A stretch of 64,000 nt of DNA. Source: Mytilisepta virgata. Its lineage: Eukaryota > Mollusca > Bivalvia > Mytilida > Mytilidae. Shown one piece after another: positions 47,360-57,026 of this stretch (the stretch's first letter is position 1; each line of letters opens with the position of its first letter). A program made the translations under genes and the position numbers. Under the pieces are notes generated by a model. That model had not been told where the DNA came from and made no database searches. It saw only the letters and a list, made by a program, of their open reading frames with translations. Where the stretch lies: assembly GCA_028015205.1 (NCBI GenBank), contig JAPWFG010000026.1, positions 372,001-436,000 on the forward strand, in the 5' to 3' direction.

Positions 47360-48170
47360 GCACTCTAAGGTCTTTAGGATTGATTGCTCAATCAGAAAGT
47401 GAATTTACAAAACTTTAAATTAGTTTTTTCCGCAAAACTATTATTCAATAAAGAAATAGGATTAAAATCTGCATTGTTATTTATCCCAGCTCTATCCATA
47501 CACCAGATTTCTGAATTGTACATCAAGATAGGTTTTACTAAAGAGTAAAATAGCTTTTTTTTATAAATATTTATATTAATAGTATTAACTAACGGATTGA
47601 AAGATTTAAACATTGAATTCAATACTTTGTTTGCCATTTTGTATAGATCTTGATGTGAGGAGTGAAATTTTTCAGAAGATTCAATTATATTACCAAGATA
47701 TTTATATTTCAAAACCGTTTCCATTATTATATCATTTAGGAGGAATCTTGTTTATGATCTATGATATTTTTTGTTGGAAAATCATGATTTTTGACTTGTT
47801 AGCATTTATCATGTTTATTGTAAGTTGCCATTTTTTACAGTAATTACTGACTTCATCTAAACATTTTTGTAAACCATTTGCAGTCTCTGATAAGAGTAAA
47901 ATATCATCTGCAAACATAATTGAATTTAGGCATTTGTTTTGAAGTACAACTGGTGAGCAGTTTTTTATGGATTTTATCAGGAATATCACTGAAAAAATAA
48001 TTAAACAATATTGAACTCAAATTGTCTCCTTGTTTGACTCCTCTATCTATCATGTCTATCTTAACAGATTCTGATAAATATTCTCCTAATTTAACTGATG
48101 CATCTGTATTTCTATACATATTTTTTATTATACTGTATAATTTGACACCAAGATCTTCATTCATAAGAGA
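47360..48170 (-). mobile_element. Non-LTR retrotransposon reverse transcriptase, frameshifted
   Basis: Minus strand, in order: LYSIIKNMYRNTDASVKLGE, IDRGVKQGDNLSSILFNYFF (RT motif with GVKQGD), then a frame change; SIMFADDILLLSETANGLQK (catalytic FADD) and CLDEVSNYCKKWQLTINM, another frame change; then LKYKYLGNIIESS and FYSLVKPILMYNSEIW. This is the standard order of a LINE RT domain. At least two frameshifts separate the pieces, so it is inactive; the 5' endonuclease part is absent. Confidence 0.88.
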
Positions 48171-48330
48171 CCAGGGGCCAGGTTTTCGAAAGTATCGTAA
48201 GTATTGCGACTAAGTTATGATGTTCTTACGACCTATCGTATGATGTATATAAAACAAAGGTATCCTAGGACAATCATAATTACGACGATCGTATTGTCGT
48301 AGGGTTAAATTTGTTAAATATTATAGGGTT

Positions 48331-48505
48331 ATCGAATGGGCTTTTTCATATTGGTCCTGTATTATGTCCAAGGACAGTTGTATTGGGCCAAGGATAGCTG
48401 TATTTGGCCGAGGCGAAGCCGAGGCCAAATGCAGCTGTCCGAGGCCCAGTGCGACCTGTCCGAGGACATAATACTGGACCAATATGACAAAAGCCCATTC
48501 TATGA
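48331..48505. repeat. 175-bp imperfect palindrome
   Basis: ATCGAATGGGCTTTTTCATA at the left pairs with the right end, and pairing continues through TTGGTCC, TATTATGTCC, GGACAG, TTGGGCC and ATTTGGCC to a small GAGGCGAAGCCGAG centre. Arms are about 85 nt with several mismatches. Fold-back element; the 61-codon frame is incidental. Confidence 0.85.
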
Positions 48506-48839
48506 TCCCTTTACTAACTAGCTGTGTAAAATTATGAAAATGTATGACTTATCAATAATAATTGAAAAAAAATATTGTGATATTTTTGTTCACTTGTTTA
48601 AAATATATACCTTCATTGGCAAGTTTCCGATGGCCACATCTTCATATTCTTTCTTTCTTACCTTCAGCTCATTGATGGATGTGTGATGTTACATGCTAAA
48701 TTTCTTTTCTTACAGTTGTTTTTATAGTAATTTTTTAAAATACTTACACAAGCAACTATTATAGAAAGAAATTATTGCTTTGTCTCCTCCCAATATTATT
48801 TGCATCGATTTTCTAGGTTTTTGTCATCAGCTTGCAAAC

Positions 48840-49015
48840 ATGGCGGAAGTAAACAAATCCATATTGGGCCTAGGCCTTATTTTCATATTGAGGCTGAAAT
48901 CCATAGTGGTCCTGTTTTTCTGGCTCATATTTCCATATTGAGGCTAAAACTCGTATTGGTCCTGTTTTTCAGGCCTGATATCCGTATTTAGGCTATAATC
49001 CGTATTGGTCCAGTT
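48840..49015 (+). repeat. Short degenerate tandem repeat
   Basis: Units of roughly 50-60 bp with ATATT(T)GAGGCT(G/A)AAA, CGTATTGGTCCTGTTTTTC and CGTATTTAGGCTATAATC recur about three times. It shares the ATTGGTCCTGT wording with the palindrome at 48331. Confidence 0.6.
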
Positions 49016-49449
49016 TTTTGTTTGTTATTAGTTCTTGACATTTAGTATTGCATAGCCAATTTATAACATATTTTACACAACTAGTTAATAATCATAATTA
49101 TAAAGTTATAATTTTGGACAATACAGAACTGTGACTATAATTGAGCTGTAAAGATTAAATTAATTCGGATTAATTTGGATTAGGATTATTTGGTTATTTC
49201 TTAGATGTTATGTAATTTTAGTTTACTAATTGTAAATGTCACAAATGAGTGATAAATGCCAAGCATGTCAACCCGGCTAATGACATGTTATATCTCAAAT
49301 GTATTTTTATATAAAAACGTCGACAAATCAGGGAACAGACACTTCGGATTGCCTGAATAAGAGGGTATCACGTACGATAAACTAACCAGTGACTTTACTG
49401 ATGTTCCGAATTAACCAGGATTACCTAGTGAACTTTGAACAACATTTTA
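49016..49449. other. No gene seen
   Basis: AT-rich, no supported feature. Confidence 0.4.
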
Positions 49450-49757
49450 TGAATGGATGGATGATGGATGAATTATTGTTTAACGTCCAGTGGCAACCCA
49501 GGTGCATATCAGGACGAGAACATGTTGATATGATAATGAATATGATCCCTGCTTTGTAGTAGACCCACACGTCGAATTTTTAATGTGCAAGCTCACGACG
49601 TAACTGTCCGCAGGAAGACATATCACCTCACTCGGACACATTATACTGACTCCAACCCGACCAGTCTTTGCTCTTACTCCTAGATGCCGCGTGCTTGGCG
49701 GAGAAGCAGCAAATACCAATTTTAATGTCTTTGGTTTGACCCGGCCGGTTACCACAT
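49450..49757 (-). mobile_element. SINE body (minus), GGATGGATGAATTATT tail
   Basis: Matches 56514-56810 over most of its length (CGTCCAGTGGCAAC, GTGCATATCAGGACGAGAAC, TATGATCCCTGCTTTGTA, GTCCGCAGGAAGACATATCA). The tRNA-like head is replaced or decayed on the right (about 49690-49757), but GGGTCAAACCAAAGACATTA links it to the copy at 63744. A 99-codon minus frame spans it and is not a gene. Confidence 0.8.
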
Positions 49758-51003
49758 TATAAAAGTATGACCATCGCAAGTCAGTAATGACAAATAATGA
49801 AATGTTAAATGATTTAACAAAGTGTGCAATTTAATTTAAAAAGGTACATGTAACTTAAGGAGAAAAAAAAAGTTTATACATGTTAAGTCCATTGACGTAT
49901 TTTATAATTAAGGTTTTTCCCGTTACCACCTTAATTTTTGCGATGTGATGATGATTATTTTTAATACTATTTTATTAAATTTTTTTCAGGCCAAATTTCG
50001 ATGTCAATATTTTTTTGCCGGTCTTTGAAACTTTGCAAATTGTTTACACTGTCAGACATATTGAAGATGTGCATGAAAGAATATATTGTCATTTGGAGAA
50101 TTTTTGCAGGTTTTACCTGTTTGAAACTTAGTAGCCTTTCTACTTAAAAAAATGAAACTTTATTAATAAGAACATAAAAAACATTTTTCTTATTGTTTCC
50201 AGTCTAAATATTCATAATTATTCTAAAAATAAAACGTATCACAAAATACCGAAATAAATTTGATGCATTATATGGCCATTTCGTTGACTGACAACTCATC
50301 AGCAGTGCTCGAGATCAAAATATTGGAAAACCAGTTAAAGATAAAATGATGAATTAATAAGCACAAAATTCAAAGCAATTAAAACAAACAGGTATCTAAA
50401 CTCAACTAAGGGTTACCTCTGCATCAAAAGAAAGAGCCTTAGAAATTTCTGGTAATTTTTGTCAAATTTTGAACGGAAAATGTAAAGGCATTTGAGTAAT
50501 GAATCATGCCAGGACAAAAGTTCTGGCTACTGGGCTGATTATACCATCGGGGACTTAAATCATCGCTACTAAAATGGTGAAAAATGATTAAAAAATATTG
50601 CCAATTTCTTTGTTTCTGTGGTAAAAATTTGAAGTTGCTAAAAGACTTGTACACGACTCAGTACACTGACATTTCCCTAGGCTCCTCTATACTGTTCCCT
50701 TATGAAAGTAAGATGTTGTTCTGGAGTTAAGTAGCCATGTCTATAAAAAATCAAATATGCACAAAAAATCACAAAATTAGCAATTTTCCGACAAATTAAA
50801 AAACAGTGCCGACTTCGATGGGCTCAATATATCTTGTTAAAATTTGAAACATACTTTGTTAAGATAAGTATCTTTCAATGGACAACTGCTAATCAACCTA
50901 CACATATAGCTTCAACTCCTTTTTGTGTTTCAATTTAAGGATGTTTACCCTTGACTTAATGAAAAACATTATGTAAAAAAACTAAACGTAATAATTGTTC
51001 ACA
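49758..51003. other. No gene seen
   Basis: AT-rich. 50040-50100 is an old repeat shared with 37420-37490. GACAACTCATCAGCAGTGCT (50290-50309) looks like a repeat boundary, but no second copy is in the window. Confidence 0.4.
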
Positions 51004-52375
51004 AAACAAGAGTGGTTAAACAAATGTCTCGCCTGTGTACGCACATGGACACAGAATAAAGATTATTTGATAGCCGACATTGCAAGTCAAAGGAAATGCG
51101 TTAAAAGAAATAGTAATGGTCAGGAAACATTTGTCTGAAACATCTCATACATGTCATTCAAACATACAACTGTGTCCAAGGTTAGCTGACAGGTCTCAGA
51201 CCGGTATTTTCCCATCAAAAGATATCTATCGACCAACAATAGTGGGACCACATACATTTATAGCATTTGATGAGAAATGGACTTATCTGTAAAAATTGGA
51301 TGAGTGTCACTCAAGCCTAACATTTTGGTCAAGGTTAGGTGTCAGATTTTCGACATCTACTTGCCTAAACGTTTTCACAGACCACATACAGTGGATATAT
51401 GTATCACAGCTGCAGAGAAATGGACTTAATCATGAAAATGTGACTCAAGCGTGAATGTGACTCGTGTGAAATTCAGGTGAAGGTTTCAGACAGCCATGTA
51501 CTTACTAAGGACTATCTATAGACCAAATACGGTATTGCAATTGCTGAGAAATAGACATTATCCCAAAACGCGAAACAAGTCATTTAAGCATGAAATTGCG
51601 GTCAAGGTCAAAAGGCAGCTGCCATACCAACATGTACTCACCATAGAACTATCTATTGACTAAATATGGTGGGTATAGGTATTACAGTTGCTGAACAATG
51701 GACTAAATCACGAAACTTGGATGCAAGTCACTCAGCCATCAAATTGAGGTCAGGGTCCAGAGACAAGTGTAAGACTGGCATTTACGAACTAAGATCTATA
51801 GACCAAATATGGTGGGTCTAGGTATTAAAGTTGCAGGAAAAAGGAACTAAATCACGAAACTTGGCTGCAACTCATGGCATGTACCTACTAAGAACTATCT
51901 ATTGACCAGATATGGTGGGCTTAGGTACTACAGTTGCTTCGAAATGGACTTAATCACGAAAATGTGACACAGGTCACTCAACCATGAAATTGAGGTCAAG
52001 GTCCCAAACCAGGTGTCAGACTGGCATTTACCTACTGAGAACTATAGCTTTAGTCTAAATATGACAGACCTAGCTATTACATTTGCTGAGAAATGGATTA
52101 AACCACGATATTTGGTCGCAGGTTTTCCATTTATGTTTATGAAGTAAGTGAACCATGAAAACAAGATCAAGGTCATAAGACACTTATATTGCGGCAGACG
52201 TTTTACATGTTTTATGATAAGGTATCTGTGGACCAAAAATTTTAATTTTAGGTATTATGTGTGCAAAGTTATTAAAGTTCTAAAAAAGTTTACACAGCCG
52301 TCCCCGCCGCCGGCGCCACCAGAAAGTAATATCTATATCTCGTCCTTGCGACTTTTCGTCGCAGGCGAGACAAAA
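51004..52375 (+). repeat. Hairpin-ended tandem-unit repeat, family HR-3
   Basis: The left end contains TGTCTCGCCTG (51025-51035). Internal degenerate units with GACCAAATATGGTGGG / AGAAATGGACTTAATCACGA / TCACTCAAGCATGAAATTGA recur at irregular steps of about 100-165 bp. The right end is a hairpin at 52338-52370 (TCTCG.CC.TGCGAC / GTCGCAGGCGAGA, two bulged T). Its 3' arm plus CA gives CAGGCGAGACA, the exact reverse complement of the left motif, followed by AAAAA. A truncated copy is at 60545-61115. Confidence 0.82.
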
Positions 52376-52750
52376 ATTGTATACACTCCCGCCCCTACAA
52401 CCTCAATTTTTATTATGTCTTGCATTGACTTCATAACTGGTTATCCAATACATGTGGTATGGATATTACATGTAATCATTTTATACTCATTAAACTCACC
52501 TCAGCCTACTGAGTCTTTCATTTCGCGACATATCGAAATGATATTTCACATGATGGTTTGGAAAAAAAAAACGGATTCGGGATTGAAAGTTTGAAGCCGA
52601 CGTCTTTATTGTAAGAGAGTTATCTGCCCGAACACCTAGAACCTTGTTACCGCTCTTTCACTGAAATCGTAGCAGATATATAGAGACAAAAACAAAGGTG
52701 GAAAACATAAGACACAAGTTTGTTCTCATTTGGTCCTTGTCTGAGTAACT
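52376..52750. other. No gene seen
   Basis: The plus frame 52148-52594 straddles the end of HR-3 and this stretch and is not supported. Confidence 0.4.
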
Positions 52751-53421
52751 TCACCTTGAACATTTGGCAGAACACGTTAATGACGGTTATGTCGTAGAGA
52801 CTTGGGACTTCCACCAATGACCTTGAAATTGACCTGTTACCACGCTGTCTCAGAAAGCGTAAAAGTTAGCTGATGAAATGTATGAACCCTTACAACAAGT
52901 AATATGATTGTATGTCGCTTGGTACAGAACTGAACTCGGAAGTAAAACTTAACCTAAGCAATTGAAATGCAATAAGTAGGTGAGAGTGTGGGAAGCTGTG
53001 TTGTTTCCAGGGATGCACCCTGACACCAATAATACGATTGTAGGTCCCTTGATATCGGAGAACTAAACTCGGACGTAACATTTAACCTAGGTCAATAAAG
53101 TACAATAAGTAGGTCAGAGTGACCTAATTTTGGTAGGAGGCTGTGTTACTCCCCGAGATGCAGCTTGACACAAAGTAGTATCATTATAGGTCCTTTGGTA
53201 TCCAAGTCAATTAAGCACGAAAAGTAGGTCAGAGTGACTCCTACGATGTACCCCGACACCAAGTAATATGATTGTAGGTCACTTGGTATCGGAGAACTCA
53301 ACTCTTACCTAATTGTAAGTCAATAAGGCGCGATTAATCGGTCAGAGTGACGTAATTTTGGTGGGAGGCTGTGTTATTGCCGAGATGCACCCTGACACAG
53401 AGTAATATGATTTTAGGTCCC

Positions 53422-54836
53422 TTAAAGACAAATCCCTCTATTCAGATCTACCAATAATATTCTTCTTTAAATTTTTTTCCCACTTTAGCCTAAGCAAAAG
53501 CTTCAAAATCAGCCAATAAAAAAATGGGGTCACCGACCTCTTTTTCGATTTATAACGCCATCTTTTCACAAAATTTAGAAATCGGAGCATGTAGTTATTT
53601 ACAGTTTGATTTTTTATAAAAAGTCCTAATCACGTGAAATGTGTTTGTTTTGTTAACCGTATTGTTTGCAAAACTTACATTATTCGTATTATCATCTTCT
53701 GTGGGACAGATGATGACGATATGTTGCTATAAACATTTTCCCGGCTTTTTTAATGGTAAAATATCTATTTAAAATCCTGTATTGTAAAAAATTGAACAAT
53801 GTTTGTTCTATAATAATTACACAGAATATTCATTTTTAATTATTAAACGAAATGAAAAAAAATAAAAAGTTGGGGTCACCGTACTCTAAAAAGAGATATT
53901 TCGAAGAAAAGGCATGAAAATTTGAAATGGCGGGAAATTATTGCGCCAATTCTGAAAGCAACGTCTTTTAAACGTTACACAGAGTTGGTGATGTTTTCAC
54001 GGGTTATATGGACTAATATAAGTCCCGTTAACTGTCTACGGACGCCGCCGACGACGACGACAGGCTTATACCATAATACGACCACAAATATTTGAGGTCG
54101 TATAAAGATGAACTGGATATATTCGTAATTATAACTGAACATAGTAAGTGTACTGATGCTAGCTAGATACATGTATCCGTCAGTTATAAAAGAATTTCAT
54201 ATGTCAAATGATTTATTTAAATGATTTCGGGTGTACCATATTTACAGTTTTTATTTTCTTTTATTTTTTAATGAAAAGTAATGTTATTGATACTAACACC
54301 AAAAACATGTAAGAGAGTCAGTGGTAAGGGGTATGCAGTACGATATTAAAAATTGCATTTCCGTCCAGATAACGATATTAAGGATACAGATTAACGAGAA
54401 AAATCTATTAGTCAAAAAAAAAAAAGCTGGCCGTTGCATTAGATAATAATAATTATAATATTTATTATAATTTATAATTCATAATAATAATAATTAAAAC
54501 ATATAATAAAACGTTAGTTGATTTCATTTTCACTAATTATACTTTATGACCTGAGATTTATATGAAAATTATGTGCATATAGTCCAGACCGGATAATTTT
54601 TGTTGATATGTATTTTATTTTAAAAGTTTAAGACACATATGATTAAATACGGTGCATTTCTATCTTAAAAATCGTTTAACGTTAACTTTTGTGAAACTTC
54701 CATTGATTCCAATCGTCTTTCTCTTTCCGTTGATCAACGTTAGAAATTCGCGGAAATCGCGACGTCACAAGCCATAGACGGCATAATGCCGTTGCGCTGC
54801 TCTATGCGCAAAAACAAAAGAGGGATTTGTCTTTAA
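53422..54836. mobile_element. TTAA-bounded DNA transposon-like element, 18-bp perfect TIRs
   Basis: TTAAAGACAAATCCCTCT (53422-53439) and its exact reverse complement (54819-54836) bound 1,415 bp that split an HR-4 unit in the middle of the phrase GGTCCCTT...GGTATC. The outermost TTAA at both ends may be the target duplication, as in piggyBac-type transposition, leaving 14-bp TIRs. No transposase frame is present; it is non-autonomous. Inside is a stray HR-2-type end (54040-54106). Confidence 0.85.
54040..54106 (+). repeat. HR-2-type 3' end nested in the TTAA element
   Basis: GGACGCCGCCGACGACGACG, then a 28-nt palindrome (54076-54103; arms ATACGACC/GGTCGTAT) and AAAG. Only the end is present; no HR-2 body. 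Confidence 0.75.
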
Positions 54837-55412
54837 TTGGTATCGCAGAACTGAACTCGGACGTAAAACTTAACCTAAGTCAATGAAGTCAATGAAGTGC
54901 AATAAGAAGTCAGAATTACTTAACTGTGGTCGGGGACTGTGTTACTCCCTGAGATGCAGCCCAACACCAAGTAGTATAAATGTAGGTCCTTTGGTATCAG
55001 AGAACTGAATTCGGACGTAAAAATTCACCCAAGTCAATTAAGCACGATAAGTAGGCCAGTGTGACATAATTTTGGTGAGAGGCTGTGTTGCTGTCCGAGA
55101 TTAACCCTGACACCAAGTAATATGAGTGTAGGTCCCTTGGTATCAAGAGAACTGAACTTGGACATAAAACTTAACCTAATTTTTTAGGGAGGCTGTGTTA
55201 TTCGCAGAGATCGCGATGCATCCTCATACCAAGTAAAATGAATGTAAGTCGCTTTGAATGTTAAAACTGATTTTTGACATAAAACTTAAAAGCCAGTAAA
55301 CCGTGTAATATGTTAACTAGTAACTGAGAACTGGCTGTGAACGCGGACGCCGACTTGGACGCCGGGTGTACTCCATTAATCCCCCTCAACTTCGATGAGG
55401 CGAACTAAAAAC

Positions 55413-55844
55413 GTTAAGAAATACTTATTATAGAATAAAACAGATGAAATTTATCACTCCTTGATTGTTTAATGTTAGAATTTTTTCCTTAGGAATCGAC
55501 TCAGGTGTATCACCAATCAACTGGAAGAAAACACATGGCGCAATCTGATCAATACGATATAAAATGTTCAATGTACAAGTAAATATATACATTTAAGAAC
55601 TTTAGTCCTCTATTTTAAACTTATTTAATTTCATACCTACAAAAATCATAACCATCGAGAAAAATATTTCAACTATTTAAAACAAACAAAATTTGTTTTA
55701 AGTTTCTACACGGTATCTGTGTTCAAAACTTAGATTAAACACAACCTACACCTTATTTCACTGTACAATCTATTGTATCTAAACGTCCATCGATTTGTTA
55801 CTACCACCGGACTGACTGTGTTCAACTTCACGACTGTTAAACCT
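55413..55844. other. No gene seen
   Basis: AT-rich gap between HR-4 and the second TRIM segment. Confidence 0.4.
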
Positions 55845-57026
55845 TCCGGAGCACCCGAGTTCACTCCTGGTTTTTATAGGAGTTCTTGTTCATTGTTTCT
55901 TAGTTTTCAGTACTTGTTCAATTGTCTTCCCAGGTTTGTCTGTCTAATGGATTGTGTTTTTGGTTTGCTCCTTAGGTATATTTGTCGTTTTTACACGTAA
56001 ATTTGGATTATCACTTTCATATGGTTTTTGGAAAAGGGTCAATTAAAAAAATTAACATAACGCACACATTGTTTGAAGTCTTTATTTTCCATTATTTATC
56101 TAAGCAAACTAGCAACATCCATCCCTGTCAACATGGCTTTTCATACCCCATCTTAAGATCAACGACCATAATTTTTTGGGATTCCTCGTAACATACATTT
56201 AGTGGTGTTTTTTAAATTCATGGAATGACTTGTCCTCGAAATTCATCATATTGGTGAACCGCAAAAAATAAGTGTTTCACAGTATTCTTTAAAAGTTTAA
56301 AGGTTTTTCTCAAAGTTTTCTGTTCTATCTAAATTTAAATAAATCTATACTTTGTTTACCACAACCGTACTTATTATATCGTATACTGTTACTACCATTC
56401 TCTTAACCCCATGCCATGTACATGATGCAAAATAACGTCAAAGCAACCTTCAAATAAATTATTCATATGAAAAATAAGTAGTTTCAGAGAAGAGAAATAT
56501 TTCAAACAATTGATGAATGGATGGATGAATTATTGTTTAACGTCCAGTGGCAACCAGGTGCATATCAGGACGAGAATATGTTGATATGATAATGAATATG
56601 ATCCCTGCTTTGTACTAGATCGACAAGCTAAGTCGTATTTTTAATGTGCTAGCTCACGACGTAACTGTCCGCAGGAAGACATATCACCTCACTCGGACAC
56701 ATTATATTACAGACTCCGAGCCGTCCAGTCTTTGCTCTTACTCCTAGGTGATCGAACCCGCGACCTTCCGCACTCGGCGCAAGCACGCTACCACGAGACC
56801 AACGAAGCAGTCAAACAATTGAGAATTAGGAGCAAATGTTAAACAAGATAATATAAGCAAAATTCATAAAAATCCCTTGTATACAGATTTGTACTGATTA
56901 TTGCACAAGCTTTAACATAATAAGTTTAAGTTTGATTTGTTAAATTGAAGTTCACAAAGTAAAATAAAAAGGACTGCAGTCTAATCCTTATTCAAATCAA
57001 AATTGGAAAAAAAAATTTCAAGTTTA
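55845..57026 (+). repeat. 3' flank of second TRIM segment, duplicated from 37546-38808
   Basis: Begins with the retroelement 3'-UTR text CTTCCGGAGCACCCGAGTTC and continues colinearly with the first segment to the TRIM stop codon, apart from the SINE at 56514-56810 and absence of the 38392-38660 block. Confidence 0.8.
56514..56810 (-). mobile_element. tRNA-derived SINE with 12-bp target duplication
   Basis: Flanked by perfect direct repeats TCAAACAATTGA (56502-56513, 56811-56822). The paralogous segment shows the empty site (TCAAACAATCGA at 38320). The minus-strand head GGTCTCGTGGTAGCGTGCTT has a tRNA A-box and GGTCGCGGGTTCGATCACC a B-box. The tail is GGATGGATGAA-type. It inserted after the TRIM duplication. 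Confidence 0.93.

Larger units (their letters stand above)
52751..55412 (+). repeat. Hairpin-ended tandem-unit repeat, family HR-4, interrupted
   Basis: Left part 52751-53421 and right part 54837-55412 are one repeat split by the 1.4-kb element at 53422-54836. Units (TAGGTCC(C/T)TTGGTATC, GAACTGAACTCGGACGTAA, AAGTAGGTCAGAGTGAC) follow a period near 145 bp with some deletions. The right end is CGCGGACGCCGACTTGGACG, CCCTCAACTTCGATGAGGCG, then AACTAAAAA, the reverse complement of the left end of 33905-34530. Confidence 0.82.
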
